This document shows, piece after piece, positions 9,046-18,327 of a stretch of DNA of 64,000 bases (positions are counted from its first letter, which is position 1; each line of letters starts with the position of its first letter). The stretch covers positions 377,501 to 441,500 of the forward strand of contig NZ_CP071632.1 of assembly GCF_017357385.1 (NCBI RefSeq), written 5' to 3'. The notes under the pieces are model-generated. The model saw nothing but the letters and a program-made list of their open reading frames with translations. It had not been told where the DNA came from and did no database searches. The position numbers were made by a program, and so were the translations under genes. The stretch comes from Rhizobium sp. NZLR1. Lineage in GTDB: Bacteria; Pseudomonadota; Alphaproteobacteria; Rhizobiales; Rhizobiaceae.

Positions 9046-10650
9046 TCAATTCAGCCCGGAAATAAAACCTCTACGAGAAACCAGCGCAATCAAAATGAGC
9101 AGCGCCTCGGTCAACCAGAAGTGTGTTTGCAGGGGGAATGTCGTTCCAGCCTCTCCGCCGAACCTATCAAGAGTTGCATCAATAAAGCCGATTTCCTCGA
9201 GACCGAGGCCCGCAATTATTTCCCCATGTGCATTCACAATTGCTGAAATGCCGCTATTGGCGTCGCGAATCAGCGGCAGCCCGGTTTCGACCGCCCGCAC
9301 TCGCGCCTGCTGGAAGTGCTGATAGGGGCCGGGTGTCGCACCGAACCAGGCATCATTGGTGATGTTGAGGATCGCATTGGCGTCTTTGATGTCGCCGGTC
9401 ATTTCATCGGGGAAAATGATCTCGTAGCAGATCAGCGGATAGAGATTGAGCCCGCCGGGCAGCGCCAGCAGGTGGCGGCTGGCAGCCGCCGAAAACCCGC
9501 CCGGCATCTCGACGACGTTCTGGATGCCAAATTCGGTGAGCAGGTCCTCGAAGGGCAGGTATTCGCCGAAAGGCACCAGATGCACCTTGTCGGAGGCAGC
9601 GATGATCTGACCGCGGCCGTCGATGACATAGATGGAATTATAGTAGCGTGTCGGCGTGCCCGGTCCCATTTCCTCGGCGCGGACGGCGCCGGCGATCAGG
9701 ATCTGGTTGTCGTCGAGCGTATCGGCGATCCGCATCAGCGCATCCTGGTTGTCGGTGAGGATGAAAGGGATCGAGGTTTCCGGCCAGACGATGATATCGG
9801 GCTTCCGTCCGCCATTCTTCGGCGCTTCGGCCGACAGCTTCAGATGGGTCTCGAAGATCGCATTGCGGTCGGCGTCGTTGTCCATCTTCTCCGCCTGATC
9901 GATGGCAGGTTGCACCAACCGCACCACCGGCCGCTTGTCCTCGGGCAAGGCGTCGGGCCGCGGTGCGAGATAGAGGGCATAAGCGCCATAACCGAGATGG
10001 GCGGCAAACAGCAGGGCGGCGAGCGCGATGCCGCCGCGCGCGCCTTGCCGCGTGCCGGCAAGGGCAGGCGCGGAAAAAATGAAGACGGCAAGTGCCGTCA
10101 CCCCCATCACCCCGATCACATGCGCCGACTGCATCATCAGCGGAACGGGCATCATGCCGTAGCCGATGGCGTTCCAGGGAAAGCCGGTCAGGATGACGCT
10201 TCGAAGCCATTCCATCAGCCCGAAGCCGGCCGCAAGTGCGGCGATCCGTCCCATCCCATCAGACCAGAAGATGCGGGCAATGGCGGCTGCCAGCCCGTAG
10301 AAAATCGCAAGACAGGCCGGCAACCCGAGAATTGCCAAGGGCAACGCCCAGGCGAACTCCTCCTGATCGACCAGCAGCGCATGGCCGAGCCACCAGAGAC
10401 CAGCGACGAAATAACCGAAGCCGAACAGCCAGCCGGTGGCAAAGGCCGGCCACAGTCTGCCGACCAGGCCGCTTTCAGGCGCCGCCGCCGCCCCGTCGAT
10501 CAGCCAGACGAGCAGGGTGAAGGAGAGGAACATTGCCGCAAAAAAGCCGAAAGGCGGCAGCGCCAGCACGGCGAATGCTCCGGCGGCGATGGCCAGCAGC
10601 GACCGTTTGAACCCCCAGACGAGGATAACCCTGTCCGCAAGCCGCTCCAT
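9046..10650 (-). CDS. lnt: Apolipoprotein N-acyltransferase
   Basis: Lnt is an inner-membrane enzyme that adds the third acyl chain to lipoproteins. About 200 N-terminal residues hold several hydrophobic helices, then comes a periplasmic nitrilase-like domain: WPETSIPFIL with the catalytic glutamate (about residue 285), GAVRAEEMG, KVHLVPFGEYLPFE with the lysine, and PLICYEIIFPDE with the catalytic cysteine. A last hydrophobic helix ends the protein. The ATG at 10650 has GGGAG six bases upstream and gives 534 residues; an in-frame start at 10677 lacks that support. It follows corC/tlyC on the same strand, an arrangement widespread in proteobacteria. Confidence 0.94.
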   Translation of the reverse strand: MERLADRVILVWGFKRSLLAIAAGAFAVLALPPFGFFAAMFLSFTLLVWLIDGAAAAPESGLVGRLWPAFATGWLFGFGYFVAGLWWLGHALLVDQEEFAWALPLAILGLPACLAIFYGLAAAIARIFWSDGMGRIAALAAGFGLMEWLRSVILTGFPWNAIGYGMMPVPLMMQSAHVIGVMGVTALAVFIFSAPALAGTRQGARGGIALAALLFAAHLGYGAYALYLAPRPDALPEDKRPVVRLVQPAIDQAEKMDNDADRNAIFETHLKLSAEAPKNGGRKPDIIVWPETSIPFILTDNQDALMRIADTLDDNQILIAGAVRAEEMGPGTPTRYYNSIYVIDGRGQIIAASDKVHLVPFGEYLPFEDLLTEFGIQNVVEMPGGFSAAASRHLLALPGGLNLYPLICYEIIFPDEMTGDIKDANAILNITNDAWFGATPGPYQHFQQARVRAVETGLPLIRDANSGISAIVNAHGEIIAGLGLEEIGFIDATLDRFGGEAGTTFPLQTHFWLTEALLILIALVSRRGFISGLN

Positions 10651-10717
10651 GCGCACTCCCATCAAACCGCGAATCAACCCATTCGCAGTCTTTCAAAAAA
10701 GCGGCTCTTTGTCCTGC

Positions 10718-10769
10718 TAGAGCATGATGCCGAAAAGTGTGAGCGGTTTTCGGACGACATCATGCTCTA
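10718..10769. repeat. RIME-like palindromic repeat
   Basis: The outer arms TAGAGCATGATG and CATCATGCTCTA are perfect 12-bp inverted repeats; inside them CCGAAAA pairs with GGTTTTCGG. The core AAAAGTGTGAGCGGTTTT also occurs in the copy at 50596. This is a common rhizobial intergenic mosaic element type. Confidence 0.75.
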
Positions 10770-10792
10770 ACTCTTTAATTGAGAACAGATCG

Positions 10793-10836
10793 CCCGGAAG
10801 TGTGCAGCGGTTCCGGGATAGCGACATGCATAAAAA
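10793..10836. repeat. Second RIME-like repeat variant
   Basis: CCCGGAAGTGTGCAGCGG followed by TTCCGGGA forms a hairpin, then GACATGCATAAAAA. The same composite, including GACATGCATAAAAA, occurs at 33525-33570. It lies 24 bases from the first repeat, so the lnt-tlyC gap carries two different palindromes side by side. Confidence 0.6.
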
Positions 10837-10880
10837 ACAGCTGAAGCGCGTCACAGCAATCAAACTGAATGCTACGCGCT

Positions 10881-12029
10881 TTAGTTGGCGGTCGATTCCG
10901 CCGACCGGTCGTCGCCGACGTCGGAGCCGGGCGCGATGTCGCCATCGACTTTGGCGCGGCGGCGGATCGCGTGGCGCTTGCGGGTGATGCGCAGCCGCTT
11001 GATGCGGCGCGGATCGGCGTCGAGGATGTGGAATTCGAAGCCGGGCAGCGCCTGGACGACCTCGCCGCGCACCGGGATGCGGCCGAGCGCGGAGAAGATC
11101 AGGCCGCCCAGCGTATCGACCTCGTCGACCTGCTCGCTGATGTCGAAATCCGGCCCGATCGCTGCGGCGATCTCTTCCAGTTCGACGCGGGCGTCGGCGA
11201 TGAAGACGTCTTCGGCGACCCGCTTGAACATCACCTCTTCGTCGTCATGTTCGTCGTCGATGTCGCCGACCACCATTTCGACGATGTCCTCATGCGAGGC
11301 GAGCCCGTCGGTGCCGCCATATTCGTCGATGACGAGCGCCATCTGCGTGCGGTTCACCTGCATGCGGCGCAACAGGTCGGATGCCAGCATCGACGGCGGC
11401 ACGAACAGGATCTTGCGGATGATGCCGGCTTCCGTCAGCGTCTTCTGCAAGTCGACGCGGGCGAGGTCCAAATTGGGCTTGGCCAGACGCGTGGTCTTCT
11501 GGATGTTTTCGGGCGCAACCTCGATCGCCGGCAGCGCCGGCAGGCTAGCGGCCGGTTTCGTCGGGCCGCGGCGCTTGTTGCGCGCCTGCTTGGCGACATA
11601 AGAGAGCAGGTCGCGGATATGCACCATGCCGCGCGGATCGTCGAGCGTATCGGCATAGACGGGCATGCGCGAGCGGCCGGATTCCTCAAACAGGATCATC
11701 AGTTCGCCGATGGTGATGTTCTGATCGACCGCCTCGATATCGGCGCGCGGCACCATCACGTCGGCGACGCGCACCTCACGAAAGCGCAGGATGTTGTGCA
11801 GCATTGCCCGTTCGTCGGGCGAAAAGGCATCGTCGCCGTGCGCATCGGTCATCAGCGCGTCGGCAAGATCCTCACGCAGCGAGCCCTGCTGCGGACGGAG
11901 GATGCGCGCGGCGCGCGACCAGAAGGATTGGGATCGGCCGGATGGCCGACTACTGCCTGCCTCGTCCGAAGAGGAGGATGGCTCGGAGTCCTTGGCGTCT
12001 GCCGCCGGCTTCGTCGTAAAGTCGCTCAT
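10881..12029 (-). CDS. CBS-domain protein of the TlyC/CorC (YbeX) family
   Basis: The 382-residue protein lacks the DUF21 membrane domain and therefore resembles CorC/Ybe[16 protein letters not shown] and the following [25 protein letters not shown] form the first CBS unit (about residues 88-150); a basic linker follows; the second CBS contains [19 protein letters not shown]; the C terminus is a CorC_HlyC domain ([21 protein letters not shown]). Family members influence Mg/Co efflux and ribosome-associated functions. The low-complexity serine/acidic N terminus is likely disordered. Its start overlaps the ybeY stop by four bases. Confidence 0.88.
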   Translation of the reverse strand: MSDFTTKPAADAKDSEPSSSSDEAGSSRPSGRSQSFWSRAARILRPQQGSLREDLADALMTDAHGDDAFSPDERAMLHNILRFREVRVADVMVPRADIEAVDQNITIGELMILFEESGRSRMPVYADTLDDPRGMVHIRDLLSYVAKQARNKRRGPTKPAASLPALPAIEVAPENIQKTTRLAKPNLDLARVDLQKTLTEAGIIRKILFVPPSMLASDLLRRMQVNRTQMALVIDEYGGTDGLASHEDIVEMVVGDIDDEHDDEEVMFKRVAEDVFIADARVELEEIAAAIGPDFDISEQVDEVDTLGGLIFSALGRIPVRGEVVQALPGFEFHILDADPRRIKRLRITRKRHAIRRRAKVDGDIAPGSDVGDDRSAESTAN

Positions 12030-12541
12030 GGTTCCATTTTAAGGTCTTGACCCTCGTAGGGATCAGATAGGCCGAGCTGCGCCAAAATGCGAGTCTCCAG
12101 CCCCTCCATAATTTCGGCTTCGGCACTATTCATATGGTCGTAGCCGAGAAGATGCAAGAAACCGTGCACCAGAAGGTGGGTCAGGTGGTCGTCGAAACTC
12201 TTTTCGAGCTCGCCGGCTTCCCGCTCCACCGTCTCCCGAGCGACGATGATGTCGCCGAGCATCGGACCGGGCATCTTGCCGGGCTGAACCGGAAAGGCCG
12301 GAAAGGACAGCACATTGGTCGCCTTGTCCTTGCCGCGCCATTCGGCGTTGATGTCCTGGATCGAGGCGTCGTCGGTGAAAACAAGCGAAACCTCGGGCGG
12401 CATCGTCGGGAACGGTTGCTTCTCGCTGTCGCGGAGATAGACCACGGCTGCGCCGAGCACGCGTTCGCAAAACGACAGCAGCGTCTCCTCGCCCGGCCAG
12501 CCGATGTCCTCGACGCTGATCTGGATGTCGAGTTCGGCCAT
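12026..12541 (-). CDS. ybeY: Endoribonuclease YbeY, rRNA maturation factor
   Basis: YbeY is a zinc endoribonuclease in 16S rRNA processing and ribosome quality control; in Sinorhizobium it also affects small-RNA regulation and symbiosis. The metal site [11 protein letters not shown] (three histidines) is intact near residue 130, and the conserved [17 protein letters not shown] is near residue 65. The length of 171 fits. The start overlaps the phoH stop by one base (TGATG) and the stop overlaps the tlyC start, so phoH-ybeY-tlyC is translationally coupled. Confidence 0.94.
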   Translation of the reverse strand: MAELDIQISVEDIGWPGEETLLSFCERVLGAAVVYLRDSEKQPFPTMPPEVSLVFTDDASIQDINAEWRGKDKATNVLSFPAFPVQPGKMPGPMLGDIIVARETVEREAGELEKSFDDHLTHLLVHGFLHLLGYDHMNSAEAEIMEGLETRILAQLGLSDPYEGQDLKMEP

Positions 12542-13595
12542 CAGTCCTGCCGGCTGACTGCTTCGGTTTCGACGGCATAGGTCGAATCATAGGCCCTGAC
12601 GATGCGCCCGACCAGCGGATGGCGGACGACGTCGGTATCCTTGAAGCGCACGATCGAGATGCCCTCGACGCCGTTCAGTAGCTGCAGCGCCTCGACGAGA
12701 CCGGATTTGACGCCGCGCGGCAGGTCGATCTGGCTCGGGTCGCCGGTGATGATCATCCGGGCATTTTCGCCGAGACGCGTCAGGAACATCTTCATCTGCA
12801 TCGATGTCGTGTTCTGCGCCTCGTCGAGGATGATGGCGGCGTTGGCAAGGGTGCGGCCGCGCATGAAGGCGAGCGGCGCGATTTCGATGACGCCGGCGGT
12901 GATCGCCCGATCGACCTTGTCGGCGGGGATCATGTCGTAGAGTGCGTCATAGAGCGGGCGAAGATAGGGGTCGACCTTTTCCTTCATGTCGCCGGGCAGG
13001 AAGCCGAGGCGCTCGCCCGCTTCGACGGCAGGGCGCGACAGGATAATTTTTTCGACGGCGCCGCGCTCCAGCAACTGGGCGGCATGGGCGACGGCGAGAT
13101 AGGTCTTGCCGGTGCCGGCCGGGCCGACGCCGAAGACCATTTCGGCGCGTTCCAGCGCCCTGATATAGGCGTCCTGCGTCGGCGTGCGGGCGATGATCGT
13201 CTTCTTGCGGGTGGAAACCTGTGCCATCGTCAACTTGGCCTTGCGCTCCATTGTGGGAAGGCTGAGCTGATCGTCGGCGGCGACCGCCATGCGGATTGCG
13301 CCCTCGACGTCGGATCGTTCCACGCTGCCGCCTTTCTGAAGTTTTTCGTAGAGATAGTCGAGCGTGCGCCGCGCCTGGTTGGTGGTCACGACATCGCCGG
13401 TGATAACGACCGAATTGCCGCGCGCCCGAGCATCGATGTTGAGTCGTTCCTCGAGTAGCTTGAGGTTCTGGTCGAATTGACCGAAGAGTTCGCTGGCGAA
13501 GCGATTGTTCTCGAACGTCAGGACAAAGTGATTGGAGTCGCTTGGCGTGCGGGGGGGTGGCGCGGTGAAGAAGAAACCAATTCTTGTCCGTTCAA
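12541..13595 (-). CDS. PhoH-family ATPase with an apparent frameshift near its N terminus
   Basis: PhoH-like proteins are P-loop ATPases, often encoded beside ybeY, with a probable RNA-related role. The intact part (12541-13389) holds [13 protein letters not shown] (Walker A), ILDEAQNTT (Walker B) and GDPSQIDLP. Upstream, homologous-looking sequence [19 protein letters not shown] continues in the same frame, but that frame has no ATG, GTG or TTG before a TGA. A good start, TTG at 13595 with AAGGAG nine bases before it, reads [12 protein letters not shown] in another frame. The two frames meet at a run of seven C (13551-13557). One more C would give a single 351-residue protein. If the break is real, only the GTG at 13389 (282 residues) or a rarer codon remains. 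Confidence 0.8.
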
Positions 13596-13613
13596 GCGGT
13601 CAGGCTCCTTGGG

Positions 13614-15023
13614 TTAAACCGCAGCCTCTGCGCGTTCGGCAAACAGGCTGTTGGTTCCGGTTCCGGTGATTCGCACTTTAATAATGTCACCGATTTGCGA
13701 TGCTTTTGCATCAACATTCACTGATTGAAGCCAGGGAGAACGGCCGATTAGCTGTTCCGGCATGCGACCGGGCTTTTCGAGCAACAGATCAATCTCTTTG
13801 CCGATGCAGGATTCGGCAAATTCCTGCTGCTGCTTCAGGAGAAGCGCTTGCAGGCGTTCCAGCCGTTCTGCCTTGATCTCTTCCGGCACCTGGTCCTTCA
13901 GCTCCGCGCCGGGCGTGCCCGGCCGTGTCGAGTATTTGAACGAGAAGGCCTGTGCATAACGGACCTCCTCCACAAGCCGGAGTGTATCCTCAAAATCGGC
14001 GTCTGTCTCCCCCGGAAAGCCGGTAATGAAATCGCCCGACAGCGCAATATCGGGCCGCACCGCGCGGATGCGCCCAATCAACGTCAGGTATTCGGCTGCC
14101 GTATGGCGCCGGTTCATCGCTTTGAGGATACGGTCGGAGCCTGATTGCACCGGCAGGTGCAGATAGGGCATCAGCGCCCCGAGGTCGCGATGGGCGTTGA
14201 TCAGCCGGTCGTCCATGTCGCGCGGATGGCTTGTGGTATAACGCAGCCGCGCAAGGCCGGGGATCTCGGCAAGGCGGTAGAGCAAGTCGCCGAGGCTCCA
14301 TGCCTCGCCCTGCAGCCCGGCGCCGTGCCAGGCATTGACGTTCTGCCCGAGCAGGGTGATTTCGCGCACCCCGCCTTCGACGAGCTTTTCGGCTTCCTCG
14401 ACGATCTGAGAAACCGGCCGCGACACTTCCGAGCCCCGCGTATAGGGCACGACGCAGAAGGTGCAGAACTTGTCGCAGCCCTCCTGCACCGTCAGGAAGG
14501 CGGTGACGCCGCGGGCGCGGATCTTGCGGCTCTCGGGGATCGGCAGATGCTCGAACTTGTCCTCGATCGCATATTCCGTATCGACGACGCGCTGGCCCTC
14601 TTTGGCCCGGCGCAGCGCCTCCGGCAGGCGGTGGTAGGTCTGCGGGCCGATGACGACGTCGACGGCAGGCGCCCGGCGCAGGATCTCCTCGCCTTCGGCC
14701 TGGGCGACGCAGCCGGCAACGCCGATCATCATCTCCCTTCCGTCCGCTGCCTTCCTCTTTTTCATGTCGCGCAGCCGCCCGAGCGCCGAATAGACCTTCT
14801 CGGCCGCCTTTTCGCGGATATGGCAGGTGTTGAGCAGAACCAGGTCCGCCTCTTCCATGTCCTCGGTCGGCTCATAGCCATCGCGGGCGAGCGCATCGCT
14901 CATGCGCATAGAATCGTAGACGTTCATCTGGCAGCCATAGGTCTTGATGAAGACCTTGCGGCTGTTGCTGCCGTCGGCGACGATCGGCTTCGGGGCCTGG
15001 AGAAGGGCGCTGTCCTGTGTCAT
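13614..15023 (-). CDS. miaB: tRNA-2-methylthio-N6-dimethylallyladenosine synthase MiaB
   Basis: MiaB is a two-cluster radical SAM enzyme that methylthiolates i6A37 of tRNAs reading U-starting codons. The 469 residues show the N-terminal UPF0004 domain ([36 protein letters not shown] supplying three cysteines), the radical SAM motif [16 protein letters not shown], and a C-terminal TRAM domain. It precedes phoH-ybeY-tlyC on the same strand, the standard rhizobial cluster, with the phoH start 18 bases past its stop. Confidence 0.95.
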   Translation of the reverse strand: MTQDSALLQAPKPIVADGSNSRKVFIKTYGCQMNVYDSMRMSDALARDGYEPTEDMEEADLVLLNTCHIREKAAEKVYSALGRLRDMKKRKAADGREMMIGVAGCVAQAEGEEILRRAPAVDVVIGPQTYHRLPEALRRAKEGQRVVDTEYAIEDKFEHLPIPESRKIRARGVTAFLTVQEGCDKFCTFCVVPYTRGSEVSRPVSQIVEEAEKLVEGGVREITLLGQNVNAWHGAGLQGEAWSLGDLLYRLAEIPGLARLRYTTSHPRDMDDRLINAHRDLGALMPYLHLPVQSGSDRILKAMNRRHTAAEYLTLIGRIRAVRPDIALSGDFITGFPGETDADFEDTLRLVEEVRYAQAFSFKYSTRPGTPGAELKDQVPEEIKAERLERLQALLLKQQQEFAESCIGKEIDLLLEKPGRMPEQLIGRSPWLQSVNVDAKASQIGDIIKVRITGTGTNSLFAERAEAAV

Positions 15024-15072
15024 GGCGCGCTATTTAGTGGTTTTTGCCGTCCGAGAAAATCGAAATCTTGAG

Positions 15073-15870
15073 TCAGGAGATTTCCCGCCCGCGCAGGCAG
15101 CTGTTCAACAGGTTGCGGATACGCAAGGCGATCGTGCCGCTCACCTCCTTGCGATTGGTGTCGGCGCGGTAATCCACCGCCTCGCCGAAGCAAACCTCGG
15201 CGTCGATCGCGCCGCATCGCACGATATCGATCAGATGCGGCAACAGCTCGATATCCCCCGGCCAGGCGGCCAGCGGCCGATGATAGCGGCCCATGGCGAT
15301 GCCGTGCACCCTGGTGTAGGCAATTGCCACCGGCTGCACCACGACGGTTCCCGTCGGTGAAGCGGGCACCGCCATCGCAGCAGCGCCGAACAGCGAGGAT
15401 TTGACCTCCAGCAGCCGGTTGCCGTCGGAAGTCGTCCCTTCCGGGAAGAGCACGACGATCTCGCCGTCGGCCATTCGCCCGGCGATCTCGTTGGCCTGGT
15501 GGCCGGTCCTGCGCTTCTCCTCGCGCACGACGAAGACGCTCTTCTGCAGCTTGGCGAGCGTGCCGAAGATCGGCCAGTCGGCCACCTCGATCTTGGCAAT
15601 GAAGGCGACGTCGGCAACCGCCGACATCACCATGATGTCGAGCCAGGACGAGTGGTTGGAACAGAGCATCAGCGGCCGACGCTCCTCCAGCCTGCCGGTG
15701 ACACGGATGCGGACGCCGAGACAATAGCAGACGATACGGTGCCAGGCGCGCGGAAGCCTGCGGCGCAGCCGCCAGTCAAAACGCAGGGCAAGCAGCTGCA
15801 GCGGCATGAGCACGATGCTGACGGCGAGGATGACGACCGCAGCAAGCCCGATGCGCAGCCAGGCGATCAA
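15073..15870 (-). CDS. olsA: Lyso-ornithine lipid O-acyltransferase OlsA (PlsC-like)
   Basis: OlsA adds the second fatty acid to lyso-ornithine lipid, completing a phosphorus-free membrane lipid made under phosphate limitation. The protein has an N-terminal hydrophobic helix (about residues 5-30) and the acyltransferase motifs NHSSWLD (NHx4D, about residue 72) and FPEGTTSDGNR (about residue 142). Motifs alone only say 1-acyl-sn-glycerol-3-phosphate-type acyltransferase. The call as olsA rests on the position beside miaB and phoH-ybeY, which I recall as the olsA context in Sinorhizobium meliloti, and on olsB being present at 33.6 kb. A plain PlsC is the alternative. Confidence 0.75.
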   Translation of the reverse strand: MIAWLRIGLAAVVILAVSIVLMPLQLLALRFDWRLRRRLPRAWHRIVCYCLGVRIRVTGRLEERRPLMLCSNHSSWLDIMVMSAVADVAFIAKIEVADWPIFGTLAKLQKSVFVVREEKRRTGHQANEIAGRMADGEIVVLFPEGTTSDGNRLLEVKSSLFGAAAMAVPASPTGTVVVQPVAIAYTRVHGIAMGRYHRPLAAWPGDIELLPHLIDIVRCGAIDAEVCFGEAVDYRADTNRKEVSGTIALRIRNLLNSCLRGREIS

Positions 15871-15897
15871 ATGCTGGTCTCCCGGGGGGCCATTGCT

Positions 15898-16326
15898 TCA
15901 GAGATCTTCCTTCTTCAACGGAACGCCGTAGAGCTCGAGCCGGTGGTCGACCAGCCGGAAGCCATGCTCGCGGGCAATGCGTTCCTGCAGCGCCTCGATC
16001 TCCGGCGAGCGGAATTCGATGACCGTGCCGGTCTTCAGGTCGATCAGGTGGTCGTGATGCTCTTCCGGCACCGTTTCGTAGCGCGAGCGCCCGTCGCGGA
16101 AATCGTGGCGGGCGATAATGCCGGCATCCTCGAACAGCTTCACGGTGCGATAGACGGTCGAAATCGAAATCTTCGCATCGACCTTCACCGAGCGGCGGTA
16201 GAGTTCTTCCACGTCGGGATGATCCTCGGAATCTTCGAGGATGCGCGCGATCACGCGGCGCTGCTCGGTCATGCGCATGCCGCGTTCGGTGCAAAGCTCC
16301 TCAAGGGTCTTGGCTACATCAGACAT
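15898..16326 (-). CDS. Fur-family metal regulator, probably Mur (manganese)
   Basis: The 142-residue repressor has the Fur winged helix (MRMTEQRRVIARILED, then ISISTVYRTVKLFEDAGI) and the metal-sensing dimerisation domain with EEHHDHLIDLKTGTVIEF, whose HHDH supplies ligands. The C-terminal CxxC pair of many Fur proteins is absent. In rhizobia the Fur homologue works mainly as Mur, which represses Mn uptake when Mn is present, while RirA handles iron; that assignment is family knowledge. I chose the ATG at 16326 since it matches the family N terminus; the longer frame upstream adds unlikely residues. Confidence 0.88.
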   Translation of the reverse strand: MSDVAKTLEELCTERGMRMTEQRRVIARILEDSEDHPDVEELYRRSVKVDAKISISTVYRTVKLFEDAGIIARHDFRDGRSRYETVPEEHHDHLIDLKTGTVIEFRSPEIEALQERIAREHGFRLVDHRLELYGVPLKKEDL

Positions 16327-16407
16327 GGCCCGCCTGTAAAATATCCGTGTTTCGACAACGCCGCGCGGTGCTTGCGCCGGCCTGCATGTCATCTCGCTGC
16401 AAGGCAA

Positions 16408-16908
16408 CTACCGAAGAACGCGCTTCATGACAAGCGCCGTGGAGAGGGCGCCATTGTCCTGCTTGTAGTAACCCTTGCGTTCGCCGACCTTTTCGAAGCC
16501 GAGCTTGCGATAGAGGCCAAGGGCCGCGGTATTGCCGTTGTCGACCTCGAGGAACATGCTCTCGCCGCCGCGTGCGCGCGCTTCCCGGATCGCCGCCTGC
16601 ATCAGCCGCCAGCCGAGCCCGGAACGGGCGACTTTCGCCTGCACGGCGATCGTCAGGATCTCCGCCTCGCCGGCGACATGGCGGGCAAGGATGAAGCCGG
16701 GAAGCGGCTTTTTCAGAAAGGCATTGGTCTGGCGCGCGACGAAGCCGAACACGGTGTCCTGCATAAGCAGGCCGTGAAATTCACCATCGCCCCAGGGTCG
16801 GGCAAAGCGCTCCCCATGCAGGACGGCGACATCGCGGCAATCCTCGCGCTCCATGGCGATGATTTCGAATTCCGGCTTCAGCGTCAGGTAGGATTCCAGC
16901 ATGGTCAC
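16408..16908 (-). CDS. rimI: Ribosomal-protein-alanine N-acetyltransferase RimI-like (GNAT)
   Basis: A GNAT of 166 residues with EILTIAVQAKVARSGLGWRL (acetyl-CoA binding, about residue 90), LEVDNGNTAALGLYRKLGFE and RKGYYKQDNGALSTALVM, which is the RimI pattern. RimI acetylates the N terminus of ribosomal protein S18. It is coupled to tsaB by a GTGA overlap; the GTG at 16908 or the ATG at 16902 could be the start. The tsaB-rimI pairing is widespread in bacteria. Confidence 0.88.
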   Translation of the reverse strand: MTMLESYLTLKPEFEIIAMEREDCRDVAVLHGERFARPWGDGEFHGLLMQDTVFGFVARQTNAFLKKPLPGFILARHVAGEAEILTIAVQAKVARSGLGWRLMQAAIREARARGGESMFLEVDNGNTAALGLYRKLGFEKVGERKGYYKQDNGALSTALVMKRVLR

Positions 16909-17567
16909 ACTCGTCGGGCGATTGCATACCCGGCCTGCGGCTTGGCGTCGGGTCCGCGCAGATAAAGGGGCTTCGGCTTTCCGGCATCCAGGGAGGCGGC
17001 AGCACCGAGGCGCGCCACGACAGAGATCGGGAAACTGTTGCTGTGATCGCCGCCGGCGCCGGCCTTCAGCAGCGGCGTCGCCGAACCGGTGATCTCGCCG
17101 TCGAAGTCTCTAGCAAAAGCCTGCGCCTCTGCAACGCTTAACGCCCGTGGCGCGTCGAGAGACGAACCGTCTGATGAAAAGGCCTGGAGGTAGATTTCGC
17201 CCCGTTTGGCGTCCATCGCTGCCAGCACGGGGCGATGAGGCGTCTTCTCGCGCTGGGCTGATGCCATGACCTCGAGCGTCGTGACGCCGACGGCCGGCAC
17301 ATTGAGGGAAAGCGCAAAACCCCGGGCTGCGGCAACGCCGACACGGATACCGGTAAACGAGCCGGGGCCGATGGTGACGGCAATCCGGTCGATATGAGAA
17401 AGTGCCAGCCCCGCCTGATCGAGTGCGCGATCAACGATATCGATCAGATGTTCAGCATGCCCCTTGCCGATCATGTCCGATGCCTCCCCCAGCATCGTAT
17501 TCCTGCCGCTGTCGTAAACGGCGGCAGCGCAGTCTACACCTGCCGTGTCGAGCGCCAGAACAATCAT
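16905..17567 (-). CDS. tsaB: tRNA threonylcarbamoyladenosine biosynthesis protein TsaB
   Basis: TsaB is the inactive ASKHA-fold partner of TsaD in t6A37 tRNA modification. The 220 residues begin ILALDTAGVDCAAAVYD-like and carry ITIGPGSFTGIRVGVAAARG (here VTIGPGSFTGIRVG, about residue 68), the family signature, and DAKRGEIYLQAF. It starts the tsaB-rimI pair and stands after the nfu gene and its terminator. The fur/mur gene downstream of rimI is 82 bases away and probably separate. Confidence 0.92.
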   Translation of the reverse strand: MIVLALDTAGVDCAAAVYDSGRNTMLGEASDMIGKGHAEHLIDIVDRALDQAGLALSHIDRIAVTIGPGSFTGIRVGVAAARGFALSLNVPAVGVTTLEVMASAQREKTPHRPVLAAMDAKRGEIYLQAFSSDGSSLDAPRALSVAEAQAFARDFDGEITGSATPLLKAGAGGDHSNSFPISVVARLGAAASLDAGKPKPLYLRGPDAKPQAGYAIARRV

Positions 17568-17607
17568 GCCATCAATTTCCGAAAAATCTATTGTCGCTTG
17601 AACATAA

Positions 17608-17646
17608 ATCCGTCTGGCCGAACGAGAGATGAACGGCCGGACGGAT
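17608..17646 (-). terminator. Terminator-like hairpin after the Nfu-type gene
   Basis: ATCCGTCTGGCCG and CGGCCGGACGGAT pair over 12 of 13 positions around a 13-base loop, starting nine bases past the stop of the Nfu-type gene. Read on the minus strand it is followed by TTTATGTTC, a weak T tract. Confidence 0.55.
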
Positions 17647-17654
17647 CCAAGCTT

Positions 17655-18221
17655 TTAAGCGGCAATCACTTCCTGCACTTCCGGGACGAAATGGCGCAGC
17701 AGGTTCTGGACGCCGTGCTTCAGCGTTGCCGTTGAAGACGGGCAGCCGGCGCAGGAACCCTTCATGTTCAGATAGACCTTGCCGTCCTTGAAGCCGCGGA
17801 AGGTGATGTCGCCGCCGTCTTGGGCAACGGCGGGGCGCACGCGGGTCTCCAGAAGCTCCTTGATGGTCAGCACGATCGATTCATCGCCCTCGTCGAAGAA
17901 TTCGTCGCCGGCATCGACGTCTTCCGAAAGCATGGAGGCATCGCCCATGACCGGCTTGCCGGACATGAAATGCTCCATGATCGAGCCTAATATAGCCGGC
18001 TTAAGATGCTGCCATTCGGCATCATCCTTGGAGACGGAAATAAAATCATAGCCGAAATAGACGCCGGTGACGCCGGGGATTTCGAACAGGCGGGCGGCGA
18101 GCGGCGAAGCCTCAGCCTCCTCGGCGCTGCGGAACTCGGCCGTGCCGTTTTCCATCACCACCTTGCCCGGCAGGAACTTCTGCGTGGCGGGGTTCGGCGT
18201 GGCTTCGGTCTGAATGAACAT
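17655..18221 (-). CDS. NifU/Nfu-type Fe-S cluster scaffold protein
   Basis: The 188-residue protein begins FIQTEATPNPATQKFLPG, the N-terminal Nfu domain, and ends with a NifU C-terminal domain whose MKGSCAGCPSSTATLKHGVQ holds the cluster-binding CxxC. Such Nfu proteins carry 4Fe-4S clusters to client enzymes, possibly MiaB nearby. The ATG at 18221 has GGAG six bases upstream and matches the family start; an ATG four codons earlier would contain that site. A hairpin terminator lies downstream. Confidence 0.9.
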   Translation of the reverse strand: MFIQTEATPNPATQKFLPGKVVMENGTAEFRSAEEAEASPLAARLFEIPGVTGVYFGYDFISVSKDDAEWQHLKPAILGSIMEHFMSGKPVMGDASMLSEDVDAGDEFFDEGDESIVLTIKELLETRVRPAVAQDGGDITFRGFKDGKVYLNMKGSCAGCPSSTATLKHGVQNLLRHFVPEVQEVIAA

Positions 18222-18327
18222 CTGGGTCTCCATGCGGCTGGCCCATGGCTTCGCCGTCTTTAGAATTCTTCAAAAGAAGATAAGCCCATTGCCGGTTCCA
18301 TTCAAGAGATTTTTACTCAAGAAATTG

